From positions 1,736,001 to 1,800,000 of the forward strand of contig NZ_CP156674.1 in the NCBI RefSeq assembly GCF_039851965.1: DNA of 64,000 bases. The letters run 5' to 3'. The notes beneath the pieces are model-generated. The model saw only the letters and a program-made list of their open reading frames with translations, made no database searches and was not told where the DNA came from. The position numbers were made by a program, and so were the translations under genes. Shown one piece after another: positions 54,226 through 63,388 of this stretch; position 1 is the stretch's first letter; every line of letters starts with the position of its first letter. This DNA is from Pseudalkalibacillus hwajinpoensis (GTDB lineage Bacteria > Bacillota > Bacilli > Bacillales > Guptibacillaceae).

Positions 54226-56133
54226 ATGGAACAGGTAAATATTCAATCACACGCATATCAATCGCACACTTCCTTCTGGTGGCAGGCGATGAAACAACAC
54301 GGTGAGCTTGCAGCTGCTTTATTAAGTGGATTTATCATTGCATTCGCTTGGGTAATGGAAGGTACTTTTACTCCTTCTATTGAATCCATCCTCTATATCA
54401 CAGCGTTTGTCATTGGCGGCTTTGCAAAAGCAAAAGAAGGCATCGAGGATTCGATCGCGGACAGAGATGTGAATGTAGAACTTCTTATGATTATTGCGGC
54501 GATTGGAGCCGGTAGCATTGGCTATTGGACAGAAGGCGCTATTCTCATTTTTATTTTTGCGCTAAGTGGGGCACTGGAAACCTATACTTTAAACAAAAGT
54601 GAACGTGAACTTGAGTCTTTAATGGAAATACAGCCAGAAACTGCAACGGTTGTTAGAAATGGCATAGAAAAAGTCGTTCCATCTTCCTCCTTATCGATTG
54701 GAGATACCATCCTCATTCGACCTGGTGAGCGTGTACCGGCTGATGGCGTGATCAGGAAAGGGCAGACATCACTTGATCAGGCAGCGATAACAGGAGAATC
54801 AATTCCTGTTATTAAACGAATTGATGATGACGTATTTGCTGGCACATTAAACATTTCAGGACATCTAACAGTAGAAATGACTAAGCGGAGTGAAGATACT
54901 GTTTTCCAGAAAATCATCTCGCTCGTACAGGAAGCACAGGACCAAAAAGCCCCTTCACAACTATTTATTGAAAAACTTGAAGGCTGGTATGTAAAAATTG
55001 TTCTTTTAACAGGTGCTCTCCTGATGGTTCTTCCTCATTACACATTCGGTTGGACATGGGAGGAAACCATTTACCGAGCGATGGTCTTTCTTGTTGTAGC
55101 TTCACCATGTGCCCTCGTTGCATCGATTATGCCAGCAACATTATCAGCCATTTCTGCAGGTGCAAGAAACGGGATTCTCTTTAAAGGTGGCGTCCACCTT
55201 GAGCAACTTGGGTCAATGAAGGCTGTAGCGCTTGACAAAACAGGTACACTTACTGAAGGATCACCTGTGGTAACAGATGTTCTCACACGGCACGACGTGA
55301 ACGAAGATGATTTTATCAAAGCCGTGGCGTCAATTGAACGCCAATCGACTCACCCACTCGCTAAAGCGATTGTCACCTATGCTGGATCAGTCAAATGGTT
55401 TGAACCTGATGAAATGGTAGATCACTCGGGATGGGGTGTTGAAGCGAAAATCAATGAAACAACGTGGAAGGTTGGGAAATTGGAATTCTTCGCTACTGCA
55501 GTTGGGTTCGACTCTTTTGAAACTCAATACAATCGACTCCAAAAAAACGGGAAAACAATCGTCCTTGCATCTGACCAAAACGGAATCGCTGGAATGATTG
55601 CACTAAAAGATAAAGTAAGAAGCGAATCAGCGGAAATGGTAAAAGCATTAATGTATCGCGGTATTGAACCCGTTATGCTGACCGGAGATAGTGAACAAAC
55701 AGCAAAAGCAATTGCAGAAGAAGTTGGAATCAAAACCTTCTATGCAAATTGCCTGCCTGAAGATAAAGTAACAAAAATGCAGGAGTTGAAAGAACAATAT
55801 GGGTCAGTTGGTATGATCGGAGATGGCATAAACGACGCACCTGCTCTGGCTGTTTCAGATGTAGGTATTGCAATGGGCCAGGGCACTGACGTAGCCCTTG
55901 AAACAGCAGATGTTGTTTTAATGAAAAATGACCTCGGAAAGCTAACGAGAGCAGTAAGCCTTTCGAATCGTCTAAATCAAATCGTAAAACAAAATGTTAT
56001 ATTCTCAATTGTTGTCATCCTGCTCCTCATCGTATCTAACTTCTTTCAGTTCTTATCTCTTCCACTAGGTGTCCTCGGACATGAAGGCAGTACGATCCTT
56101 GTTATTCTGAATGGCCTTCGATTACTAAAATAA
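54226..56133 (+). CDS. zosA: Heavy-metal P1B-type ATPase, ZosA-like
   Basis: This 635-aa P-type ATPase lacks an N-terminal CxxC metal-binding domain. It has the actuator TGES, the CPx motif in VVASPCALVASIMPATLSA, phosphorylation site ALDKTGTLTEG, HP motif STHPLAKAI and hinge MIGDGINDAPALAVSDVGIA. These suit a Zn/Cd/Co-type pump; close similarity to B. subtilis ZosA (YkvW), a PerR-regulated zinc importer, is inferred from the SPCALVASIMPA region and from length. The ATG at 54226 follows AAAGGAGG. Upstream frames from 54139 lack a site. Tandem Fur-type boxes lie upstream. Confidence 0.85.
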   Translation: MEQVNIQSHAYQSHTSFWWQAMKQHGELAAALLSGFIIAFAWVMEGTFTPSIESILYITAFVIGGFAKAKEGIEDSIADRDVNVELLMIIAAIGAGSIGYWTEGAILIFIFALSGALETYTLNKSERELESLMEIQPETATVVRNGIEKVVPSSSLSIGDTILIRPGERVPADGVIRKGQTSLDQAAITGESIPVIKRIDDDVFAGTLNISGHLTVEMTKRSEDTVFQKIISLVQEAQDQKAPSQLFIEKLEGWYVKIVLLTGALLMVLPHYTFGWTWEETIYRAMVFLVVASPCALVASIMPATLSAISAGARNGILFKGGVHLEQLGSMKAVALDKTGTLTEGSPVVTDVLTRHDVNEDDFIKAVASIERQSTHPLAKAIVTYAGSVKWFEPDEMVDHSGWGVEAKINETTWKVGKLEFFATAVGFDSFETQYNRLQKNGKTIVLASDQNGIAGMIALKDKVRSESAEMVKALMYRGIEPVMLTGDSEQTAKAIAEEVGIKTFYANCLPEDKVTKMQELKEQYGSVGMIGDGINDAPALAVSDVGIAMGQGTDVALETADVVLMKNDLGKLTRAVSLSNRLNQIVKQNVIFSIVVILLLIVSNFFQFLSLPLGVLGHEGSTILVILNGLRLLK

Positions 56134-56135
56134 CT

Positions 56136-56168
56136 AGAAAACAGCAGCCAAAATGGCTGCTGTTTTCT
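56136..56168. terminator. Terminator between zosA-like gene and yfkH
   Basis: AGAAAACAGCAGCCA and TGGCTGCTGTTTTCT form a 15-bp stem. Confidence 0.9.
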
Positions 56169-56998
56169 TAAGACTGGGATTTTTTCCGAAAATAATTAGA
56201 TGTCGCGTTCACTTCTCCACCTACAATAATCACAAGCCCGGTCAAATAGAACCAGAGCATTAGCGCAATCACCCCACCAAGACTGCCATATGTAGCAGAA
56301 TAGTTACTGAAATTGTTAATGTAATAAGAAAACAGAAGTGAAACAAGCTGCCAGAGTACCGAAGCAAAAACAGATCCTATCAAAACGTCTTTATAATGCA
56401 AGCGCTTATTCGGAGCGTAATAGTAGATAAACATAAACACGACAATCATAATGGAAAGACTCAAAACCCAGCGAATAATAGCGAACATAAATCCAAACGA
56501 TTCGGAAATATCAAAAAATGACACGAAGAAACGCCAGAGCGTTTCACCAAAAACCGGTAAAATTAACGCAATAACGATTACAAAAATCATCGCGATTGAT
56601 AATAAGATCGATAGTCCGCGCGCTAATAAAAAATGTCTACTCTCATGCACATTGTAAGCTCGATTAAGTGACTTAATAATGGCATTAATCGCATTAGATG
56701 CAGACCAGATTGTTGCAATGATCCCAAAGGACAAAAGCCCTTTCCGTGCCCCATCCTCCAGAATAAGATTCTCTTGAATGGCTACGAATGATTCAGATGG
56801 CGCATATTGGGCGATTAGGTCGAGAATCTGTTCCTGAGAAAAATCAAAATGAGCCAGAAGGGTAATGGCAAAGATTAAGAACGGAAAAAGCGACAGTAAG
56901 AAATAGTAGGCAAGCTGTGCTGATAAGTCTGTCACCTGGTGTTCATTCATTCTTGAGAAAAGCTGTTTTGAAAACCTAGTTAGTGATACATCCACCAT
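56168..56998 (-). CDS. yfkH: YihY/BrkB-family membrane protein YfkH
   Basis: This 276-aa protein has six membrane helices and YihY signatures: DLSAQLAYYFLLSLFPFLIF, WSASNAINAIIKSLNRAYNV and YSATYGSLGGVIALMLWFYL. The once-proposed RNase BN role of YihY is not supported; function is unknown. The ATG follows CAGGAGGG. Together with yfkI- and yfkJ-like genes upstream it follows the B. subtilis yfkJ-yfkI-yfkH order. Confidence 0.92.
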   Translation of the reverse strand: MVDVSLTRFSKQLFSRMNEHQVTDLSAQLAYYFLLSLFPFLIFAITLLAHFDFSQEQILDLIAQYAPSESFVAIQENLILEDGARKGLLSFGIIATIWSASNAINAIIKSLNRAYNVHESRHFLLARGLSILLSIAMIFVIVIALILPVFGETLWRFFVSFFDISESFGFMFAIIRWVLSLSIMIVVFMFIYYYAPNKRLHYKDVLIGSVFASVLWQLVSLLFSYYINNFSNYSATYGSLGGVIALMLWFYLTGLVIIVGGEVNATSNYFRKKSQS

Positions 56999-57017
56999 AT
57001 ACCCTCCTGCGGCTCGA

Positions 57018-57419
57018 TTAGTGCGTTATTGATCCATCATTGTTTCCTGTTAGCTCTTCACCTGCTTCAACGACTCTCGAACCGATTTCTTTTAAGTCAT
57101 GCTGCGTTTCCTTCACGAGGTTAAAAGCTTCAACTGAACTGTCCTTTAGACCACTAAACTTCTCAGAAAGAGTGGAAATATCATCCTGCACTTCCTTCAT
57201 TAATTCACTCGCATCGTCAACCGTCTGCTTCCATTTATCAGTGTAGTAGGAAGGATTGTTTTTAACATCTCGGAGAATTGTTCCTGCGCGTTTAGAACCA
57301 CTTTTAATCGACGACCTTGTACCGCTATCCAGAAGTGAAATTAAAGCACCTGCCAGTCCACCGATAAGGACTGCCTTAAACAATTTATTTTGATTTCGAC
57401 TCTGATATGTCTGACTCAT
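57018..57419 (-). CDS. YtxH-domain protein (YfkI position)
   Basis: This 133-aa protein has one N-terminal membrane anchor (LFKAVLIGGLAGALISLL) and a long amphipathic helical tail with repeated Lys/Asp/Ser heptads (DDASELMKEVQDDISTLSEKF). YtxH-like proteins are often general stress or envelope proteins. It lies 19 bp before yfkH on the same strand and may be co-transcribed. Confidence 0.8.
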   Translation of the reverse strand: MSQTYQSRNQNKLFKAVLIGGLAGALISLLDSGTRSSIKSGSKRAGTILRDVKNNPSYYTDKWKQTVDDASELMKEVQDDISTLSEKFSGLKDSSVEAFNLVKETQHDLKEIGSRVVEAGEELTGNNDGSITH

Positions 57420-57493
57420 TTGATTTCCTCCTCGATTTATAAAGATGAGATTAATTTCCCTCTATTGATCACCTTGAAACGCAAATATTACCA

Positions 57494-58360
57494 TCAAGTG
57501 GTATATTTTTGAAGAATGCGATCCACGGCACTTCCATAGCTTTCCCCAAATAGGACAAGATGAACAAGAAGATAATACAACTGATAAACAGGAATACGAT
57601 CCTCCCATTCCTTCTCAAGGGGGTAATCCGCATCATACTGCGCATAGAAACCCTCTGTATATCCTCCAAATAAATATGTAAAAGCAATGTCAATTTCTCG
57701 ATCACCGTAGTAAACTGCAGGGTCAATTAAGTAAGGCTCGTCATTTTCATTCACAAGCCTGTTTCCATCCCATAAATCACCATGCAGGAGTGAAAAGTCA
57801 GGCTTATGTCCAATGAATAAGTCCAACCTTTCTCTCATCTTTGTTAAGCGGCGATCTCGGTCTCCAGAAAGGACTCCTGCTTCATTGGCTATGTCTTGCA
57901 TGATACCGAGTCGCTGATCCCGGTAAAAGGTGACCCAATCATCTGTCTGATTATTTTCCTGATGAAGTTCGCCAATGTAATTGGAGTGATCTAGCCCTGC
58001 CATATCCACGGTATTATGATGCATATTTGCGACAAGACGACCAAGCGAACGCTCACTTTGTTTATTTGATCTTGCTGGGGAAATCCATTCCATTAGAAAA
58101 ACCATTTCCGTTTCACCGCGAGGTAACAGCACAAGTGGTTTAGGAACCCGAATACCGTGACTGGAAAGAATGTTAAGACCTTTTTCCTCCGCCTTGAAGA
58201 AACCATCCGGTGCAGTGCGATTCAGTTTCGCAAAGTATTCCTGCTTGCCTGTACTCACATAGAAGGCTTGATTAATTGACCCACCAGAAACGGATTCCCA
58301 TTTCACGATGCTTGTTTCGTCACCAATTTTACTCAATGCCATTTCTATTGCCTGTTTCAT
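57494..58360 (-). CDS. Fructosamine kinase family protein
   Basis: This 288-aa protein kinase-fold enzyme of the fructosamine/ketosamine-3-kinase family has the nucleotide loop SVSGGSINQAFYV, Lys in YFAKLNR, the catalytic loop SLLHGDLWDGNRLVN and DPAVYYGDREIDIAF as the DxD-like metal site. It phosphorylates glycated amines so that they break down. The start codon overlaps the yfkJ stop by 4 bp (ATGA), showing translational coupling with the phosphatase, a common pairing in glycation repair. Confidence 0.92.
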   Translation of the reverse strand: MKQAIEMALSKIGDETSIVKWESVSGGSINQAFYVSTGKQEYFAKLNRTAPDGFFKAEEKGLNILSSHGIRVPKPLVLLPRGETEMVFLMEWISPARSNKQSERSLGRLVANMHHNTVDMAGLDHSNYIGELHQENNQTDDWVTFYRDQRLGIMQDIANEAGVLSGDRDRRLTKMRERLDLFIGHKPDFSLLHGDLWDGNRLVNENDEPYLIDPAVYYGDREIDIAFTYLFGGYTEGFYAQYDADYPLEKEWEDRIPVYQLYYLLVHLVLFGESYGSAVDRILQKYTT

Positions 58361-58827
58361 AAGCTTTTTTCATTCTGAATATGCTGAAGCAGTTTCTCGC
58401 ACCCTACTTCAACCATTTCGTATACTTCTTCAAAATTACCATCAAAATAAGGATCAGGGACGTCTTCAAACTCACTGTCTGTAACGTAGTCCATTAAACG
58501 AGAAATGGAACCAGTCGACTTCATTCCCGCCATTTCATGGAGTTCTCCTAAGTTTCCAGCGTCCATCGCTACAATATAGTCAAACGTATCAAGATCCGTT
58601 TGCTTGACCTGCCTTGCCTTAATTCCGTCCGTCGGAATGCTTTGCTTAAACAAAATTTCCGACGTACCTTCGTGTGGTGGTTCACCAATATGCCAGTCTC
58701 CTGTTCCGGCCGAATCTACTTCAAGTTGTTGATTCAATCCAGCTTTCTTGACCTTAGAGCGAAAAATCGCTTCTGCCATTGGTGAGCGGCAAATATTTCC
58801 CAGACAAACGAACAATACACGGATCAT
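58357..58827 (-). CDS. yfkJ: Low-molecular-weight protein tyrosine phosphatase YfkJ
   Basis: This 156-aa phosphatase has the P-loop VCLGNICRSPMAEAIF at the N-terminus (C-x5-R: CLGNICR) and the catalytic Asp in VPDPYFDG. B. subtilis YfkJ is a tyrosine phosphatase involved in stress resistance. It lies between yjbQ (2 bp upstream) and the fructosamine kinase (4-bp overlap). In some bacteria such phosphatases act with fructosamine kinases on sugar phosphates. Confidence 0.94.
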   Translation of the reverse strand: MIRVLFVCLGNICRSPMAEAIFRSKVKKAGLNQQLEVDSAGTGDWHIGEPPHEGTSEILFKQSIPTDGIKARQVKQTDLDTFDYIVAMDAGNLGELHEMAGMKSTGSISRLMDYVTDSEFEDVPDPYFDGNFEEVYEMVEVGCEKLLQHIQNEKSL

Positions 58828-58829
58828 CG

Positions 58830-59231
58830 TTATCCCTCCAATGTTTTGATGTAAACTGTACGGTTACGTGGCCCATCAAATTCACAGAAATAAATGCCCT
58901 GCCATGTACCTAATATCATATTGCCGTCTTCAACAATGATTGTCTGTGATGCTCCCACTGTGCTCGTCTTTAAATGAGAAGCAGAGTTCCCTTCACCGTG
59001 TCTGTATTTAGGATGCTCCCATGGATACACTTCATCCAGCCTCATTAGCATATCGTGTTTCACATCAGGGTCTGCATTTTCATTTATGGTGATGCCTGCG
59101 GTCGTATGTGCTGAATAGACGATAACAATGCCGTTTCGAAAACTGTCTTCTTTAAGTGCGCTCCTTACTTCAGAAGTAATGTCCTGCATCTCATCTCGCT
59201 GATTTGTTTTTACAGAAATTCGTTTTAACAT
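58830..59231 (-). CDS. YjbQ-family protein (UPF0047)
   Basis: This 133-aa protein carries the UPF0047 signature VIVYSAHTTAGITINENADP and GNSASHLKTSTVGASQTI, with LGTWQGIYFCEFDGPRNR at the end. Some members have weak thiamine-phosphate synthase activity, but the physiological role is open. The ATG at 59231 lies 7 nt after GGGAGG, preferred over two upstream codons. It is the first gene of a three-gene unit. Confidence 0.9.
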   Translation of the reverse strand: MLKRISVKTNQRDEMQDITSEVRSALKEDSFRNGIVIVYSAHTTAGITINENADPDVKHDMLMRLDEVYPWEHPKYRHGEGNSASHLKTSTVGASQTIIVEDGNMILGTWQGIYFCEFDGPRNRTVYIKTLEG

Positions 59232-59325
59232 CTCCATCCCTCCCAATGTCACTATACTTGTACTACCCTTCTTCCGCTCTTTTCATTCAATTGATCAATT
59301 ACTCTTCTATATCCATTTATATCCA

Positions 59326-60540
59326 TTAATAATCATCACGTTCATAAAGGTAAAGATAGGGGATATCCAAAAACAAATAATGCGTCTCGTTAATTGGATA
59401 GGAGTAGGTTCGAATCAGCTCATTTGTTTCTATGTCACTATATAAATCGGAAAGAATGCCGACCTGTTCATGTCTCATCCTAACGATATTTTCAAGAAAA
59501 TAAGGGCGCCAACTCCAGTTATCCCCCTCATATTCAGGCTGAGATTCCCAGATCCCTTCTCCATTGCGATAATAGTTGGCAGATACTTGTCGACCGTCTT
59601 CATCACAAATATACCCTCTAAAACATGCTTCTCCAAGAGACTGCGCTGCTTCAGATACGATGACATTCCAATCGTTGTGCTTCGTACGCTTTACCTGCTG
59701 CTGCAAATGGTGATTAAAATTTTGCGATAAGGTGTAGAGAGACAGCAAGCGCTTTCTCTCATGCTCAATAAAGTGATGGAACTCCTTTGTTAATAGTGGT
59801 TTGCACTTATCAACCGAAAGGAATTCGGGTCCCGGCCTGCCAAGGTAGTATCCCTGATAATAGCGTCCGCCATTTTCCCAGGCATATTTGAGTTGACCGA
59901 TTCCTTCAATCCCTTCGAATAGAAGGGTTGCCCCGATTTTTCGGCCAAGCATAGAAAGAGCATAAAGCACTTCCCGATACTCAGGAGGCATGCCTTTGTC
60001 TTTTAAGTTTGTTAAATCAACTTTGATGATATTTGGATTAAGGAAGGCGATCTTCTCAATATTACTCATTGTGCTCCCTGCATGACTAATGGCCACTTGA
60101 ACACCAAGACTTTTATAATAGGTCAGAATATGCTGTAGCTTCTGGAGTTGGTCATCCTCTACGTCATATCCTGAAACTTCAATCACGATTTTCCCATAAG
60201 AGATGCCACTAGTAGCATAGTCCTCCAGAGAGTTCGTAATGGTTTCACCGTGGTCGTAAAGAAGGTGTCTTGCATTACAGTTTAAAAATAAGCTTTGATC
60301 ACTTTCTCTCTTCTGAAAATAATCGATCGCTGCATTACGTATATGAGTATCAATTTCAAGTATATACTCTTCTGGTATCGAAGAATCCTCAAAGAAGAAT
60401 CCCAGGCTTTTAATACCCTCCTCAGTACGGATTCTTCCAAGGACTTCGTACCCAATAATTTGCTGCTTATCAGCGCTAACAATCGGTTGAAAGTATGGGA
60501 AGATCTTATCTTTCTTTCCCATTACATCAAGTGCATCCAT
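59326..60540 (-). CDS. ykuI: Degenerate EAL-domain c-di-GMP-binding protein YkuI
   Basis: This 404-aa protein matches YkuI: an EAL domain (residues ~15-250) and a PAS-like C-terminal domain ending in NWSWRPYFLENIVRMRHEQV, SDLYSDIETNELIRTYSYP and FLDIPYLYLYERDD. The EAL motif reads EVL. The usual DDFGTG metal site reads ISHAGST, so both Asp ligands are lost, while N of LNCNARHLL and K of IKVDLTNL remain. It probably binds c-di-GMP without hydrolysing it. The ATG at 60540 follows GGGAGGGG. It is divergent from ytvA. Confidence 0.9.
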   Translation of the reverse strand: MDALDVMGKKDKIFPYFQPIVSADKQQIIGYEVLGRIRTEEGIKSLGFFFEDSSIPEEYILEIDTHIRNAAIDYFQKRESDQSLFLNCNARHLLYDHGETITNSLEDYATSGISYGKIVIEVSGYDVEDDQLQKLQHILTYYKSLGVQVAISHAGSTMSNIEKIAFLNPNIIKVDLTNLKDKGMPPEYREVLYALSMLGRKIGATLLFEGIEGIGQLKYAWENGGRYYQGYYLGRPGPEFLSVDKCKPLLTKEFHHFIEHERKRLLSLYTLSQNFNHHLQQQVKRTKHNDWNVIVSEAAQSLGEACFRGYICDEDGRQVSANYYRNGEGIWESQPEYEGDNWSWRPYFLENIVRMRHEQVGILSDLYSDIETNELIRTYSYPINETHYLFLDIPYLYLYERDDY

Positions 60541-60690
60541 TACATAACCCCTCCCACGGATCAAAATAAATACTATTATTATATCATGAACCTTGCGTTG
60601 CCTTTTTAAAATCACTCACTATTGAGCAAAAATTCTCACCAATTGACGATACAATTTTGCCCAAATTCACCTGAATTAGTGGACTTATCG

Positions 60691-60719
60691 TTGGAATTTA
60701 TCCGTGAGCGTTTTATACT
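60691..60719 (+). promoter_or_regulatory. ytvA promoter (sigma-A type)
   Basis: TTGGAA (60691-60696) and TATACT (60714-60719) are 17 bp apart, ~65 bp upstream of the ytvA start. I see no good sigma-B pattern. Confidence 0.7.
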
Positions 60720-60783
60720 AGTAGTAAAATGAATGCAAAAGGTGATGATCGAATGAGAATTGTTCAGTCATGGAGATGTAAAA

Positions 60784-61572
60784 ATGAGGGTAAATAAAGA
60801 TCAATTAAAGCGAATGAAGAAGAATGAATTTGTCAGAACTGCAATTGAATATGTAGACGCCGGAGTAGTCATAACGGATCCAGAGCTCCCTGATAATCCG
60901 ATTGTTTACACAAATAATGGGTTTGAAAAACTCAGCGGGTATTCAGCTGACGAAACCATTGGATACAACTGTCGTTTCCTTCAAGGACAAGATACAAATC
61001 AGGATGACATCGACAAGCTACGTTTAGCGATTAGTAATAAAGAGAAAATAAAACTCGAAATAAAAAATTATCGGAAGAATGGTGAAGTATTCTGGAATGA
61101 ACTTCAAATCTACCCGGTATTTATTGAAAGTGAGCACCAGACCTACTTTGTAGGAGTGCAGCAGGATGTTTCGAAACGGAAGTATGCAGAAGAGCGATCT
61201 GACCACTATCTTGAACAAGTAAAGCGCCTTTCAACCCCTATCGTTCCAATCGATCGCAATGTTTCTATCGTTCCGGTTGTAGGGGAAATTGATGATGAAC
61301 GTCTTGAACTTCTGCTTCATAATGTTAGTGCTCATATTCAAAAAAGCGGTGATGAGTATTTAATTCTGGACTTGTCTGGAGTTAGCCACTTTACAAGTCA
61401 GCTTCATAAAGGAGTTTACCAACTTAACCAGCTTATAAAGTTAATGGGTGCTATGCTCATGATTACAGGGATCAGACCAGAGTTTATTTTGGAGGGCATA
61501 GAGTCAGACTTCTCCCTCTCAACCGTTAAAAGCTTTTCATCTGTTAAGCAGGCCCTGGTGTCTATTCAATAA
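60784..61572 (+). CDS. ytvA: Blue-light sensor LOV-STAS protein YtvA
   Basis: This 262-aa protein has an N-terminal LOV/PAS domain with the flavin motif GYNCRFLQG; Cys63 should form the FMN adduct in blue light. Other LOV residues are in NNGFEKLSGYS, YRKNGEVFWNEL and FVGVQQDVSKRK. A linker helix follows, then a STAS domain (LILDLSGVSHFTSQLHKGV). B. subtilis YtvA (261 aa) joins the stressosome and turns on sigma-B in light. The ATG at 60784 follows GGAG at 8 nt. A terminator follows. Confidence 0.95.
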   Translation: MRVNKDQLKRMKKNEFVRTAIEYVDAGVVITDPELPDNPIVYTNNGFEKLSGYSADETIGYNCRFLQGQDTNQDDIDKLRLAISNKEKIKLEIKNYRKNGEVFWNELQIYPVFIESEHQTYFVGVQQDVSKRKYAEERSDHYLEQVKRLSTPIVPIDRNVSIVPVVGEIDDERLELLLHNVSAHIQKSGDEYLILDLSGVSHFTSQLHKGVYQLNQLIKLMGAMLMITGIRPEFILEGIESDFSLSTVKSFSSVKQALVSIQ

Positions 61573-61609
61573 CAGAGCAGCAACTCATGCTTTTGAAATG
61601 AATGTTACC

Positions 61610-61648
61610 GAAGAAGCTTTCGAAACAGTGTTCGAAAGCTTCTTCCTC
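61610..61648. terminator. ytvA terminator
   Basis: GAAGAAGCTTTCGAA and TTCGAAAGCTTCTTC form a 15-bp stem between convergent genes. Confidence 0.85.
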
Positions 61649-61654
61649 CTTAAA

Positions 61655-62204
61655 CTATATTTTAATCTTAATTGCTGCATTTAACGCTCTAGCCTCCTGT
61701 AGGGCTCTTTCATCCTTTTCAATCTCACCAGGCTTACCGGCTTCACCGATTAAATAACTCTTCATAGTCATTCCAAGAAAATCGCAGATATACTGGAATT
61801 GTTGAATAAGCGGAAGAGCTTTCAAGCGTGGTTGGTCGCCGCCACATACAATAACGTATACTTCCTTGCCCTTTAGCTGATTTCTAAGCTCATAACGGTC
61901 ATCGCGCATAGCCTGTGAGAGGCGATCCACTGTGTTTTTCATAATACCTGACATGCCATACCAGTATAAGGGTGTAGAGAAAAGAATAATATCGCTCGAA
62001 AGAATTGCTTTTACTACTTGATGGTGGTCATCTTCCACAGGAGTGAAACCACCCTCGTTATGGCGTTGATCATGAATGGGCTGAACCGATAATTCCCTCA
62101 AATGGATCTTTAGTGCGCTCTAATCCATCAAGGACATGGTTCGTAAGGGCTTCCGTATTACCATTACTTCTACCGCTTCCTTCAAGTACAAGTATCTTTT
62201 TCAT
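61655..62204 (-). pseudogene. NAD(P)H-dependent FMN reductase/flavodoxin-like protein, frameshifted
   Basis: From the ATG at 62204 (MKKILVLEGSGRSNGNTEAL, flavin phosphate loop) the frame runs to ERTK near 62110 and then breaks. The rest continues in another frame as HLRELSVQPIHDQRHNEGGF, STPLYWYGMSGIMKNTVDRL and ICDFLGMTMKSYLIGEAG. Removing one base at AAAGATCC (~62108) would join them into a ~183-aa NADPH-dependent FMN reductase-like protein of normal length. It may be a recent pseudogene or a sequencing error. Confidence 0.85.
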
Positions 62205-62293
62205 AATAATCCCCTTTCCATCTTTTATCATAGCGTTAAGCTCCATTCCTTTAAACCATTTTGCTATTTATTTTCAGAATAGAGGTTCCGCCT

Positions 62294-63043
62294 ATGCATG
62301 CCTTTTTCTCATGGTCCACTGATCACGATTTCTCTCTTTTTTCAAACGAGCATCTTGTGGTACTCGGCACAATTGTAGTGATGATGATTCTTATGTTCCT
62401 CTTTAGAAATAACTTAAGAGAGCATTCCTTAAACTTTATCTTCAGAATAGGGATTGCGATTATTATTCTTCTGTCTGAAGCTAGCTTTCACATCTGGTTC
62501 ATTTATCATAATGAATGGGATGTTGCAGTTGGGTTACCTCTTCAACTCAGTAGCATTTCCCTATTTCTGGCTGTTTTTCTTGTTCTTACGAAAAACAGAA
62601 GCCTTTTTGAAATCACCTATTTCGCAGGTGCAGGAAGTGCCATTCTTGCTATGCTTACACCCGATCTTGGTGTTTATGGTTACCCACATTTTCGTTTCTT
62701 TCACTTTTTTGTTGCACATGGAGGAATTGTTATTGCCACATGGTCCATGATTATCGTTGAAGGATTTGTACCTTCTTATCGGTCAATCTGGAAAGCCTTC
62801 TTTGCTTTAAATGCGTATGTAACACTCATCTTCATTCTGAACATCACACTTAATGCAAACTATATGTTTTTAATGGAAAAGCCCTTAAGTAATACACTAT
62901 TTGCTTACCTTGGTCCCTGGCCTTGGTACTTGCTTTCACTAGAAGGTGTAGCAATTGTAGCTTTTCATCTTCTATATTTGCCTTTTACTTTCTCCAAATG
63001 GTTAAACAAAACACGAAGAAAGATCTCTTCGTTTAGTAGTTAA
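62294..63043 (+). CDS. YwaF/TIGR02206-family membrane protein
   Basis: This 249-aa protein has seven hydrophobic segments and fits the TIGR02206 family: GLPLQLSSISLFLAVFLVL, GYPHFRFFHFFVAHGG and a C-terminal GPWPWYLLSLEGVAIVAFHL. Function is unknown. The ATG at 62294 follows AGAGG at 8 nt; the frame from 62261 is open but unsupported. It is divergent from the broken FMN reductase. Confidence 0.85.
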   Translation: MHAFFSWSTDHDFSLFSNEHLVVLGTIVVMMILMFLFRNNLREHSLNFIFRIGIAIIILLSEASFHIWFIYHNEWDVAVGLPLQLSSISLFLAVFLVLTKNRSLFEITYFAGAGSAILAMLTPDLGVYGYPHFRFFHFFVAHGGIVIATWSMIIVEGFVPSYRSIWKAFFALNAYVTLIFILNITLNANYMFLMEKPLSNTLFAYLGPWPWYLLSLEGVAIVAFHLLYLPFTFSKWLNKTRRKISSFSS

Positions 63044-63091
63044 CTAAAAAGGAAATGAATTACTATAAAGAGATTGAAAGGATGAATCCAG

Positions 63092-63364
63092 ATGAAGCGG
63101 TATTATCTTATTGTGAAAGGAAAAGTTCAGGGAGTTGGATTTCGAGCTTTCACTCAACAAAAGGCAGCTCAATATGAGGTAAGTGGTCACGTTATGAATC
63201 ATATGGATGGATCTGTTGGTATCGAAGCCCAAGGAGATGAACAGAAGCTTGAGCGGTTTATTTCAGCTATTCGTACCGGTAGCCCCTACTCTTCTGTAGA
63301 AGAAGTCACTACGGAGGATAAAGAAGTATTGGAAAATGAGCTTTCCTTTTCGATTCGTTATTAA
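63092..63364 (+). CDS. yflL: Acylphosphatase
   Basis: This 90-aa enzyme hydrolyses acyl phosphates. The N-terminal motif VKGKVQGVGFRAFTQQKA has the catalytic Arg, and GHVMNHMDGSVGIEAQGDE contains the catalytic Asn. The length is standard. It is the counterpart of B. subtilis YflL by size and neighbourhood. The ATG follows GAAAGG. It is probably a single gene. Confidence 0.94.
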   Translation: MKRYYLIVKGKVQGVGFRAFTQQKAAQYEVSGHVMNHMDGSVGIEAQGDEQKLERFISAIRTGSPYSSVEEVTTEDKEVLENELSFSIRY

Positions 63365-63388
63365 ATAAAATATGAAAGTACGATTACG

